9,033 nucleotides of DNA. It comes from an uncultured Oscillospiraceae bacterium. GTDB lineage: Bacteria > Bacillota > Clostridia > Oscillospirales > Oscillospiraceae. A program made the translations under genes and the position numbers. Positions 6,101 to 8,949 of the stretch are shown here, one piece after another; position 1 is the first letter of the stretch, and the number at the start of each line of letters is the position of its first letter. Where the stretch lies: the NCBI GenBank assembly GCA_949093475.1, contig CARXAY010000041.1, positions 1-9,033 on the forward strand, read 5' to 3'. The notes beneath the pieces were generated by a model. The model was not told the DNA's origin. It saw only the letters and a program-made list of their open reading frames with translations, and did no database searches.

Positions 6101-8487
6101 TTAGACGCGTAGCCGGGGGCAGAGGCCGGCACGGAATAAATGCCGGCAGGCAGATAGCCGAGGTCAAACGCGCCGTCATCACCGCTGGTGGCCGAATGGT
6201 TGGCCACGGTCAGGGTCACCCCCGGAATGGCGGCGTTGCCCTCGGCGGTGGTTTGCACCGTGCCGGTCAGGTGCTTCGCGCCCGAGGTCTCGGGATCCAT
6301 GACCACCCGCAGCTCAGCGGCAGCAACATTGCTGGTAGAGGTGGAATAAAACCGCACGTGCTTGGCTTGAACAGGGGCGGGCAGCTCCACGAACACCCAG
6401 CTTTGGTCACTTGCAGTCATGTTGCCGCTGCCCACGGCGGGGAGGGCAAGCCACTCCTCGTCAGAGGGGGTGTTTTCTTCCTCGCTCACCTTGACCTTCA
6501 CAGCTCCCGGATTGCCGGAGTTGGTGCTGCGTCGCATATACCACAGGCCGATAATCTTGGTGGGCTGTTCCAGAGTGAATTCGTACCATTTGCCGTTTGT
6601 ATCGATGTAATCCTTGTACCCCGTCAGCGTGTTGGCATCGCCGTGGTTGCTGTCTGCCGCAGCAGTACCGCGGTTATAAAGATCGTGCCAATGGGTCTCG
6701 GTTTTTCCGTCGATAGCCGCCCAAGCAGGCAGGTCAAATTTGTTGGTCTTGTGGTTGGAGTAACTGAAAGCGTCTACCGTACCGCCGTGGACGATATTGC
6801 CATTAAGGGTAAAGCGGGGACTGGCAGACTCTCCATTATCCGTAGACGCTGCCCAAAGGGGGTAGTCCCACTTGTGGGCGGTTACGTCAGCGTTGCTCGC
6901 CACCGACTGCCACAGGGTCACGTCCACGTTGGTGTCGTCGGCACTCACCTCGACCGTGCGGGTCTTATAGCCGCTCATGCTCACCGTAGCGGTGTAAGGG
7001 ATATTGGACATGCCGGTAAAGGTAGCCACACCCGTGTTGCTGTCGGCGGTTTGGGTGTTTTCGCCAATGGTCACGCTGGCAGCCATGGCGCTGTTGTCTG
7101 AACCCTTGGTCACCGTGATTGTAAACTCTCGGTTGTTGGTGATAGAACCTCCCCGGTAGCCCACTAACCGAAGCTCGCCGCAGGAGATACTGTCAAAGTT
7201 GTCCGTTGTATTTTTCAAACCCGCCGGATTCGAGGTCTTATAGGCCGTGACCGCACGGAGACGAACCAACTTGACGTCCGTGGGCGTCGTTGTTTTCGCC
7301 AAATGCCAAGTGCTGTCATTGCCCTGAATAGTCCAAGTGCCCTCGCCCAGCTTGGTAACGCCCTCGGCAGACATAAAGTCCGTCATGGTCTTGGCGGCAA
7401 TGGCCGTTAGGGCTTCGCCGGTGGCGTCGCCATTATAGCCCCAAATTTCCCAGCTGTTAAAAGAGCCGTTGCCATCCGCCTTGGGCTGATAGCGGAAGCC
7501 CTGAACGCTCTTGGCCGTATCGCCCAGATTCACCTGAATATAGGTGTCGCCTACCACGGGATTAGATGTGCCACTGGCAGCATTAGAATCCGCCCAAGCG
7601 ACCTGCCAACTCTGGGAATCGCCAGTATTGCCGTTATCCAGCAGCTTATCCAGAGTGCTGCCTGTTCTGACGCTGTTGGCGGACAGCATATCCGCTGTCA
7701 AGGTCATATCCTCCGAAGCATCGCTCCCATCAGTTACGAAGGGGTTATCATCCGCTTCAGAGACAAAATCGCTGGCCTCCACCACCAGCCGAATCTCGGC
7801 GCAAGAACCAACCTTGTTTTGAATCATATTGGTCGGGATCAGGGCGATGTATTGCGTTTCCACCACATTGGTCAGCTCTGCATACTGCCAAGCAGAGGTG
7901 GTGTTCTGGGTAAGCGACCACGTGCCCTCTGCACCGGATGCAGCGGCCTTCGCCCATGTTGCGCCGTTATCGCTACTGGTATGAATCTCCCAGCTGGTGA
8001 AAGTACCGGCACTGGTATTGGGACGGGGCAGATAATAAAAGCCCTTGATCCGCTTGGCCGCGCTCAGGGAGACACGAATATAATTGTGACTATATTCGGT
8101 AGGGATCGTACCCGACGCCACTCCGCCATCCTGAGTAGTACTCCAAGCAGATGTCCAGAAGGTGGAGGCCTCACCATCAACCATTTTGTCCACGTCATAG
8201 CCGCCGCCCTGTACGCAGTTGACGCTCAGCTCACTGGCCTTCGGTGTATAGATAGCGTAGCCGTCCGGTGCGGTAGGGGCGGTCACCGCCTCCATCAGCT
8301 CCGCCGAATCCCCTGCGTCCAGCGTTCCCGCCGGAACTGCGTCGGCGGCGGTGTCCGGCGCGTCGATGGCGATCTCTTCGTCCAGCCGCACGGCAAACGC
8401 CGCCGTGGGCAGGAGAGAGAAGACCATGACCAGCGCCAAAAGCATCGCGCCAAGTCGTTTTCCGTTTGATCTCATACCTTTTTCCAT
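1..8487 (-). CDS. Giant multidomain secreted surface protein, adhesin-like (C-terminus missing)
   Basis: This frame is open for 2829 codons from the ATG at 8487 to the left edge, with no stop, so the gene is partial at its 3' end. The product begins with a Sec signal peptide. It continues with three F5/8C-like domains, carboxypeptidase-regulatory-like beta domains, a jelly-roll domain, a long Ig/Big_2/Fn3/InlB-type stalk, three FIVAR-like helical repeats and the start of a TETKPDGTK repeat. F5/8C and jelly-roll folds commonly bind glycans, so I infer a wall-attached adhesin for host or dietary polysaccharide. No catalytic domain is recognisable, and no LPXTG motif or SLH domain lies inside the window. 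Only about ten cysteines are spread over the chain. An alternative in-frame ATG at 8475 gives MRSNGKRLG; neither ATG has an ideally spaced Shine-Dalgarno. A promoter and hairpin-rich leader precede the gene, which appears to be transcribed separately from the upstream tRNA. The exact role and ligand are unknown. Confidence 0.95.
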   Translation of the reverse strand, partial: MEKGMRSNGKRLGAMLLALVMVFSLLPTAAFAVRLDEEIAIDAPDTAADAVPAGTLDAGDSAELMEAVTAPTAPDGYAIYTPKASELSVNCVQGGGYDVDKMVDGEASTFWTSAWSTTQDGGVASGTIPTEYSHNYIRVSLSAAKRIKGFYYLPRPNTSAGTFTSWEIHTSSDNGATWAKAAASGAEGTWSLTQNTTSAWQYAELTNVVETQYIALIPTNMIQNKVGSCAEIRLVVEASDFVSEADDNPFVTDGSDASEDMTLTADMLSANSVRTGSTLDKLLDNGNTGDSQSWQVAWADSNAASGTSNPVVGDTYIQVNLGDTAKSVQGFRYQPKADGNGSFNSWEIWGYNGDATGEALTAIAAKTMTDFMSAEGVTKLGEGTWTIQGNDSTWHLAKTTTPTDVKLVRLRAVTAYKTSNPAGLKNTTDNFDSISCGELRLVGYRGGSITNNREFTITVTKGSDNSAMAASVTIGENTQTADSNTGVATFTGMSNIPYTATVSMSGYKTRTVEVSADDTNVDVTLWQSVASNADVTAHKWDYPLWAASTDNGESASPRFTLNGNIVHGGTVDAFSYSNHKTNKFDLPAWAAIDGKTETHWHDLYNRGTAAADSNHGDANTLTGYKDYIDTNGKWYEFTLEQPTKIIGLWYMRRSTNSGNPGAVKVKVSEEENTPSDEEWLALPAVGSGNMTASDQSWVFVELPAPVQAKHVRFYSTSTSNVAAAELRVVMDPETSGAKHLTGTVQTTAEGNAAIPGVTLTVANHSATSGDDGAFDLGYLPAGIYSVPASAPGYASKTQDVTISDTDTDTAKTVTIQLDSQTLTLSGTVSDASSDTPVEGARLTLLSHNDARNHTPGVDVGVSNNDGSYSMSVTPFGQGAAYLLVTHPNYTTVCEEVTISAENGGVTTKDITLTASAPYKVYTFDNGSDVADEFVPLSSGGSTATAVLENGALKYTMVSGSDQAKNTIVNKSFVMKSGTVEFDVTANQAMTANTLFGIVVRVPGGSENRVYVGLRSATNYGYQAFGTTPGSDSSKSAGTAGPAMANGVTRHIAVKVEDTGAKITITVDGKQVWDCNYDAIHTLPDAGYIGFSTNAQVNDTPSFLIDNLVIRRTDLQSAVTIGTLTDGTLSTKIVTGLDTTGTDLATGDNAYAGDTIKISATGIGDGKVLAVKVTKTGDANTVVTTTKQADGSFTFTMPAYPVTITPAAATELTTVTVSGANYGTESSKYARVGNTLTVTPATGVTYQWQYNNGTSWTNIAGATAASFQLTTGQYNSTNSANQVRVVVTGDDVTYAGTVESAAVDVQAALQEVTGVTFERSTIEMWSNVDNDPNTGNTAIEGKTTTVTAFIAPTTVTRPMTVEWTTSDSEVVSISNEATQASVQGEGDEARLVVTATLTALKPGTATIKCYATAKDGTTRVECTTGITVTVKAETKSVKVYKAEGNMGTTASTTEVTVDAPLVIYTNSDADLTTLNGQEGATQRYNKFRLFATPTPTEVSDVSTWQWVRQDQSLTGLIRSENTDHNNATRLVYAQGSAEDGYTEQNVGERTILVKKTGDDGPTYATFRVVVLRHLVHDVTVGYTEGATEARPGVTLEAVTSALKISDDGVEGLTYQWYRKGTSDSEPQAISSQTNKTYKLTDDDIGCEISVKVIATPKYGTNVDAAQRYYYEGERTSTNAITVGKNAAPDAPELSSTPYSNNAGTETKGTIVITSPVSGETYEYRKKTSAAGVTPETWGEWQNATLTGGNTIGDLDAGDYQVRIKENNLHDAGTAKAVTVQDSSKTYHNVSVTVTTQDFQGNESQTLTGGKAVLGSDKVEAGQSATLTVTPAAGFEILSVTNGSDTLTGTDGENGVKTYTVSNVTAPVAFAVTFKQKSVTISHTFTNLKCNLAGLSNNSHTVAYGSVTTIILSLADGVSSDAYGLPERADITMTMGGASFTNFGYAQDTGTISITGGVTDNVTITASAKAKSYAVSFTNMSNVSGPSGTQTATYGTNYEAQLTAVSGYSLPTEVTVKRGDTTLTLNTDYTYANGKVTVMGAAITGNITISATGVKITTPLTAVTITLPQGATAPTVGDTLRAAVTPEGASATYKWYVGGTEVNNLQDQSHQSYTVRADDVGKKIKVEATGTGDNSGKVTSTETAAVLARTYPVTGVTLNKQTTSIVFGGTETLTATVAPDNATNKKVTWGTSNANVATVDANGVVTAKGVGEATITVTTEDNSHQATCTVTVTAKDLTNDGTATVRVSGALELGKELSVTFVPADAATGARYTWSIVDANGNEVYAFTDNGATVTLPNDSSYLGAKVKVVVTYGGNYSGTKTRITDGTIAGEVPSHSVVIATGIQNGTVTADKTTAKQGETVTLTVTPAAGYELDALTVTGYHGEAVATTKVDDTHYTFDMPRNLQTGDAVNVTATFKLAPVAPTTYDVTVSSDIQNGTVTADKARAAGGETVTLTVAPAAGYELATLTVTDADGAAVTVAADNTFVMPAKNVTVTATFTVKTAEKDALREAVKAAKAAKEGVIATDKTADAVETGTLFVTTLTMTNFTKAIDAAEALLTKADATQDEVDDALATLNAWTTEYFPAAIQNGTMDDRALKSAIKAVRDLKASVFVIDGKNEDEVADGVKFVTTQEMAALSRAIKDAETALNAENKNQASLDAAIEPLDAARLVFTVAIKTGTGGESGYVPEVNTDALEAAIAEAEAAKKGVTISDKTPAEVNRSTKFVTHEVMDALDAAIVTAKDELNNNENKTDGSVSNAVDALNAAVETFKAAVQTGTKSTGGSSSGNRPSTGTTTETKPDGTKVTTETKPDGTKVVTTESPDGSKEVVE
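154..987 (-). repeat. Three FIVAR-like helical repeats, residues 2501-2778
   Basis: Three Ala/Lys/Glu-rich helical units of about 90 residues start near residues 2501, 2591 and 2690. They share 'L..Ai.aA...K.gV...dk...eV..gt.FVT...M..l..AI..Ae..L...........vd.A...L..A...F..A...GT'. Examples are the matching GTLFVTTLTMTNF, GVKFVTTQEMAAL and STKFVTHEVMDAL strings and the repeat-ending QNGT, KTGT and QTGT. They resemble FIVAR domains, three-helix bundles found in surface proteins of Firmicutes. They would form a helical segment between the beta stalk and the presumed wall anchor. Confidence 0.75.
988..1497 (-). repeat. Two tandem InlB-type repeats, residues 2331-2500
   Basis: Two adjacent copies, split at residue 2425 (nucleotide 1215), share IQNGTVTADK, then GETVTLTVxPAAGYEL and xLTVT, and end with a VNVTATFKL or VTVTATFTV strand. 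The second copy has the diagnostic FVMPAKNVTVTATF ending of divergent InlB B-repeat modules. The first carries an insertion before its last strand (FDMPRNLQTGDAVNVTATF). The DNA copies are also close, for example the plus-strand block around 1132-1195 against that around 1378-1461. This suggests recent duplication and a site where recombination could change stalk length. Confidence 0.85.
1498..1791 (-). other. Ig-like stalk domain, residues 2233-2330
   Basis: The segment reads GTATVRVSGALELGKELSVTFVP, then GARYTWSIVDANGNEVYAFTDNGATV and LGAKVKVVVTYGGNYSGTKT. It follows the 'lG..l.v.f.P.......Y.W.i.d..g........g....lp...lG..vkv.vt' Ig-like scheme. The 'GnYsGt' segment is common in related proteins. 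Confidence 0.65.
1792..2037 (-). other. Big_2 bacterial Ig-like domain, residues 2151-2232
   Basis: This is the textbook Big_2 domain of the protein. It opens VTGVTLNKQTTSI, continues GGTETLTATVAPDNATNKKVTW and SNANVATVDANGVVTAKGVGEATITV, and ends QATCTVTVTA. All family landmarks ('l..g....l.atv.P.nat.k.vtW.s.n..vatVd.nG.VtakgvG.atItv') are present at the usual length of about 80 residues. Big_2 domains are stalk units in adhesins such as intimins and many Gram-positive surface proteins. Confidence 0.92.
2038..2328 (-). other. Ig-like stalk domain, residues 2054-2150
   Basis: The pattern is VTITLPQGATAPTVGDTLRAAVTP, then SATYKWYVGGTEV, SYTVRADDVGKKIKVEATGTGD and VTSTETAAVLA. The 'vGdtL.a.vtP.....tYkWy......v......Yt..a.DvGk.i.v.a.g' scheme is the same Ig-like family seen at 3439-3753. 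Confidence 0.75.
2329..2862 (-). repeat. Pair of tandem beta repeats of unknown family, residues 1876-2053
   Basis: Two related units of about 94 and 84 residues lie side by side, split near residue 1970 (nucleotide 2580). Each starts with a strand ending F.N(L/M) (SHTFTNLKCN; YAVSFTNMSN). Each then has a VAYGS/ATYGT turn, a long strand followed by GLPERADITM or SLPTEVTVKR, and ends with TGGVTDNVTITA or MGAAITGNITISA. The shared pattern looks like a diverged InlB-type module. At the DNA level the copies have diverged, so this is an old duplication. Confidence 0.65.
2863..3126 (-). other. InlB-type repeat module, residues 1788-1875
   Basis: The module has VSVTVTTQDFQGN, then GGKAVLGSDKVEAGQSATLTVTP and AAGFEILSVTNGSDTL, and closes TYTVSNVTAPVAFAVTFKQK. 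The 'g....aGq..tlTvtPaaGfei.svt' core is shared with the two modules encoded at 988-1497. It is a divergent InlB B-repeat-like stalk unit. Confidence 0.7.
3127..3438 (-). other. Fibronectin III-like domain, residues 1684-1787
   Basis: An NAAPDAPELSSTPYSN entry segment is followed by GTIVITSPVSGETYEYRKKTSA, ETWGEWQNATLTGG, and IGDLDAGDYQVRIKENNLHDAGTAKAVTV. The 'Yeyr......w...........i.gL.aG.Y.VRi......aG' pattern is Fn3-like and is typical of surface-protein stalks of Firmicutes. Confidence 0.65.
3439..3753 (-). other. Ig-like stalk domain, residues 1579-1683
   Basis: The core is LTYQWYRKGTSDSEPQAIS, then KTYKLTDDDIGCEISVKVIATPKYG, ending NAITVG. The 'Y.WyR......i......tY.lt..DiG..isv.v.a' motif is a common Ig-like pattern in secreted proteins of Clostridia. 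An insertion (NVDAAQRYYYEGE) precedes the last strand. Confidence 0.75.
3754..4188 (-). other. Unassigned beta-rich segment, residues 1434-1578
   Basis: I do not recognise a family here. The segment is predicted beta-rich (KSVKVYKAEG, TEVTVDAPLVIYTN, RTILVKKTGDDGPTYATFRVVVLRH) with a polar middle containing STWQWVRQDQSLTGLIRSEN. The W-Q-W-V and the final strands could belong to one Ig-like domain with a long insertion. It has no repeats or cysteines and lies between a Big_2-like and an Ig-like domain. Confidence 0.5.
4189..4566 (-). other. Big_2-like Ig domain with insertion, residues 1308-1433
   Basis: The start VTGVTFERSTIEMWSN, the middle PMTVEWTTSDSEVVSIS and the end ALKPGTATIKCYATAKDGT...ITVTVKAE follow the Big_2 scheme: 'v.gV.l', 'v.W.tsd..v..v' and 'a..pGtatIt..a'. 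It is longer than a standard Big_2 domain because of extra residues after the first strand (VDNDPNTGNTAIEG) and before the last (TQASVQGEGDEARLVV). Confidence 0.7.
4570..4863 (-). other. Ig-like stalk domain, residues 1209-1306
   Basis: The core VGNTLTVTPATGVTYQWQ (ends near residue 1242), then WTNIAGATAASFQLTT and NQVRVVVTGDDVTYAGTVES, is the bacterial Ig-like pattern 'G.tLt......tY.W......i.ga...s..lt......vrv.v.g'. Such domains act as stalk spacers in secreted proteins of Clostridia. Confidence 0.7.
4864..5145 (-). other. InlB-type repeat-like beta module, residues 1115-1208
   Basis: The segment has GDNAYAGDTIKISATGIGDGKVLAVKVTKTGD followed by GSFTFTMPAYPVTITPAA. The 'f.FtMPa..VtitpaA' ending is the hallmark of divergent InlB B-repeat modules, which form short beta stalk units. 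From here to the left edge the codons become more GC-rich than in the N-terminal domains. Confidence 0.6.
5149..5736 (-). other. Concanavalin/LamG-like jelly-roll domain, residues 918-1113
   Basis: The segment begins YKVYTFDNGSD and has the alternating strands of a laminin-G/concanavalin sandwich. These include NTIVNKSFVMKSGTVEFDVTAN, FGIVVRVPGGSENRVYVGLRS, HIAVKVEDTGAKITITVDGKQVWDC, and the closing AGYIGFSTN...FLIDNLVIRR. The 'tvdGk.v' and 'G.iGf.t....f.iDnv.i' motifs are typical of glycan-binding or structural domains of this class. No catalytic residues are evident, so a binding or structural role is inferred. Confidence 0.75.
5743..6024 (-). other. Carboxypeptidase-regulatory-like domain B, residues 822-915
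   Basis: A second copy of the fold follows directly: LTLSGTVSDASSDTPVEGARLTL, then VGVSNNDGSYSMSV, AAYLLVTHPNYTTVCEEVTI and a closing DITLTAS. It keeps the 'G.V.d...tPveGa.v.l' start and the 'n.dGsYs..v' turn. It links the binding head to the jelly-roll domain. Confidence 0.75.
6025..6276 (-). other. Carboxypeptidase-regulatory-like domain A, residues 738-821
   Basis: The pattern is LTGTVQTTAEGNAAIPGVTLTV, GDDGAFDLGYLPAGIYSV, APGYASKTQDVTI. This is the classic 'G.V.......pG..v.......t..dG.f.l..l..G.Y.v....gY' arrangement of the transthyretin-like CarboxypepD_reg fold. A DTDTDT stretch near its end is encoded by three copies of a 6-bp unit (plus strand GGTGTC, 6061-6078). Confidence 0.75.
6297..6870 (-). 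other. F5/8 type C (discoidin-like) domain 3, residues 540-731
   Basis: This domain carries the clearest F5/8C core, AIDGKTETHWH (591-601). It then has KWYEFTLEQPTKIIGLWYMRR, a strand VKVKVSEEENTPSDEEW, and a C-terminal VQAKHVRFYSTS...AAAELRVVM. The 'hW' tryptophan (W600) and the 'a..vRf' strand match the family. An N-terminal extension (WDYPLWAASTDNGES) precedes the core and is rich in aromatic residues. A role in binding glycans is inferred. Confidence 0.8.
6907..7140 (-). other. PEGA/carboxypeptidase-regulatory-like beta domain, residues 450-527
   Basis: The segment reads FTITVTKGSD...AASVTIGENT, then a turn with GVATFTGM, IPYTATVSMSGYKTRTVEV and a closing VDVTLWQ. The 'Y.atVs..GY....v.v' motif is typical of PEGA and carboxypeptidase-regulatory-like domains, small beta-sandwiches that act as spacers in surface proteins. 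It separates F5/8C-like domains 2 and 3. Confidence 0.6.
7147..7707 (-). other. F5/8 type C (discoidin-like) domain 2, residues 261-447
   Basis: This repeats the layout of the first domain: LDKLLDNGNTGDSQSW (279-294) in place of the DG..T.W core, YIQVNLGDTAKSVQGFRYQP as the central strands, FNSWEIWGY, and a C-terminal CGELRLVGY strand. It is longer than domain 1 because of an insert around residues 360-385 (AIAAKTMTDFMSAEGVTKL). The similarity of 'YIxVxL...GFxYxP' and 'SWEI' in both domains suggests an ancient duplication. Confidence 0.7.
7768..8262 (-). other. F5/8 type C (discoidin-like) domain 1, residues 76-240
   Basis: Residues 76-240 show the F5/8C pattern. The early strand VDKMVDGEASTFWTSAW (V99-W115) carries the typical 'DG..sTfW' core (D104, G105, T109, W111). 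An extended strand follows (YIRVSLSAAKRIKGFYYLP), then WEIHTSSDNGATW and a closing AEIRLVVEAS strand. The family is a beta-sandwich that often binds sugars, and many members sit at the exposed tip of surface proteins. The ligand cannot be told from the sequence. The domain is divergent, so the family call is by pattern only. Confidence 0.75.
8392..8487 (-). other. Sec signal peptide of the giant surface protein (residues 1-32)
   Basis: A basic n-region (MEKGMRSNGKRLG) is followed by a hydrophobic core (AMLLALVMVFSLL). A P-T-A-A-F-A sequence then fits signal peptidase I cleavage after Ala32, before VRLDEE. There is no lipobox cysteine, so the protein is secreted rather than a lipoprotein. The segment is equally good if translation starts at Met5 (8475), giving a 28-residue signal. 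The mature protein continues with an acidic, Ala/Asp-rich linker to about residue 75. Confidence 0.9.
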
Positions 8488-8495
8488 CCCTTTCC
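8488..8495 (-). promoter_or_regulatory. Weak ribosome binding site GGAAAGGG; start ambiguous
   Basis: GGAAAGGG directly abuts the ATG at 8487, which is too close for its GGG. The same purine run is 12 nt from the alternative in-frame ATG at 8475, which is slightly too far. Neither start is clearly favoured; 8487 is given as the outer limit. The two starts differ by four residues (MEKG). Confidence 0.45.
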
Positions 8496-8504
8496 AGTGT
8501 TTTT

Positions 8505-8577
8505 GCCCCCCCTTACGGGGAGGCGGCCTTTTCTGCGTTCCGGCCTTCCTCCGAAACGCAAGGAGCCTTGACTCCTT
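8505..8577 (-). promoter_or_regulatory. Three consecutive hairpins in the 5' leader of the giant gene
   Basis: In minus-strand RNA order: 8577-8560 folds as AAGGAG/CTCCTT with a 6-nt loop. 8559-8535 folds as GCGTTTC/GGAACGC with an 11-nt loop holding GGAGGAAGG. 8524-8505 folds as GCCTCCCC/GGGGGGGC capped by a GTAA (GNRA) tetraloop. The second and third stems each contain a T-G pair that becomes an unpaired C-A in plus-strand RNA, so the structure belongs to the minus transcript. No known riboswitch class is recognised. The hairpins could affect mRNA stability or translation. Confidence 0.6.
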
Positions 8578-8588
8578 ATGCGCCGTAT

Positions 8589-8617
8589 ATTTTACTCCTT
8601 ACGCCGTCAAAATGCAA
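8589..8617 (-). promoter_or_regulatory. Sigma-A promoter of the giant surface-protein gene
   Basis: The minus strand has TTGCAT (8617-8612), a 17-bp spacer and TAAAAT (8594-8589). Transcription would start near 8581, giving a leader of about 95 nt. An 8-bp element, ACTCCTTA on the plus strand, overlaps the -10 (8594-8601) and recurs at 8571-8578 just downstream of the predicted start. Confidence 0.7.
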
Positions 8618-8628
8618 TACTTTTACGA

Positions 8629-8643
8629 AAATTTCTCAAATTT
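8629..8643. promoter_or_regulatory. AT-rich dyad upstream of the -35
   Basis: AAATTT-CTC-AAATTT forms a 15-bp dyad that lies 11 bp upstream of the -35 hexamer of the giant gene's promoter. It could be an UP-element-like tract or a regulator site. There is no direct evidence for either. Confidence 0.3.
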
Positions 8644-8700
8644 CTTCGTCAAGATTGACATAATTCACAAAAACAAACGCAAAGACAGGCGGCGCAGCGC

Positions 8701-8735
8701 AAAACAAAAGAACCGGAACAGAGTTCCGGTTCTTT
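8701..8735 (-). terminator. Intrinsic terminator of tRNA-Gln
   Basis: On the minus strand, just after the tRNA 3' end, AAGAACCGGAAC pairs with GTTCCGGTTCTT across a 3-nt loop (stem at 8734-8723 and 8719-8708, extendable by one A-T pair). It is followed by TTTGTTTT. It ends the tRNA transcript upstream of the giant gene's promoter. The plus-strand side (TCTTTCTTTG) is also T-rich, so weak termination in the other direction is possible. Confidence 0.9.
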
Positions 8736-8738
8736 CTT

Positions 8739-8812
8739 TGGCAGCGGGAGAAGGATTCGAACCCTCACAAACAGAGTCAGAGTCTGTCGTGCTACCCTTA
8801 CACAATCCCGCT
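8739..8812 (-). tRNA. tRNA-Gln, anticodon CUG
   Basis: Reading the minus strand from 8812: acceptor AGCGGGA pairs with TCCCGCT. The D stem GTGT/GCAC has loop AAGGGTA. The anticodon stem ACAGA/TCTGT holds loop CTCTGAC with anticodon CTG (8780-8778). The variable loop is TTGT. The T stem GAGGG/CCTTC holds loop TTCGAAT. Discriminator G and an encoded CCA follow, 74 nt in all. A G discriminator is normal for tRNA-Gln. It decodes CAG, the glutamine codon that dominates the neighbouring giant gene. It has its own promoter and terminator. Confidence 0.95.
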
Positions 8813-8845
8813 ATCTTCACTTGCGCCCGGTTAAAGGCGAAGGTT

Positions 8846-8874
8846 ATTATACCAACCTCTCAGGCCCTTGTCAA
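8846..8874 (-). promoter_or_regulatory. Consensus sigma-A promoter of tRNA-Gln
   Basis: TTGACA (8874-8869), a 17-bp spacer and TATAAT (8851-8846) match the consensus at every position, as expected for a strongly expressed stable-RNA gene. The mature 5' end at 8812 is about 27 nt past the likely start site, leaving a short leader for RNase P to remove. Confidence 0.92.
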
Positions 8875-8920
8875 GCCTTTGGGGAAAAATTTCTCCGGGG
8901 CGGAAACTTTGTGAAAAGAC

Positions 8921-8949
8921 TTGCAATTTTCCCTAAAACATAGTATACT
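8921..8949 (+). promoter_or_regulatory. Divergent sigma-A promoter for a gene beyond the right edge
   Basis: TTGCAA (8921-8926), a 17-bp spacer and TATACT (8944-8949) form a good promoter on the plus strand. It points away from the tRNA. Its -35 lies about 47 bp from the tRNA -35. The partly symmetric GGGGAAAAATTTCTCC (8881-8896) sits between the two promoters and could be a shared site, but this is speculative. Confidence 0.7.

Noticed and set aside
307..7101. Plus-strand open frames at 307-2022, 2164-5244 and 5248-7101 as large proteins
   Set aside because: They are codon-aligned antisense to the giant gene and give low-complexity Gly/His/Arg/Val-rich products without domains. Their stops fall exactly on its rare CTA, TTA and TCA codons. 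The minus frame has a signal peptide and clear domains.
7819..8469. Plus-strand open frame of 216 codons opposite the N-terminus
   Set aside because: It is antisense to the signal peptide and first F5/8C-like domain, and its translation shows no family pattern.
8505..8530. Hairpin followed by TTTTCT read as a plus-strand terminator
   Set aside because: The stem has a C-A mismatch in plus-strand RNA, and no plus-strand gene lies upstream. It fits better as part of the minus-strand leader.
8627..8655. Minus-strand TTGACG (8654-8649) as an alternative promoter for the giant gene
   Set aside because: At 17 bp the -10 would be TTCGTA, far weaker than the TTGCAT/TAAAAT pair just downstream.
8655..8660. 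Plus-strand TTGACA as a -35 element
   Set aside because: No acceptable -10 lies 16-18 bp downstream (CGCAAA at the 17-bp position).
8351..8914. Plus-strand open frame of 187 codons at the right end
   Set aside because: It runs through the signal-peptide region, the promoter, the terminator and the tRNA gene in the opposite sense. It is a chance frame.
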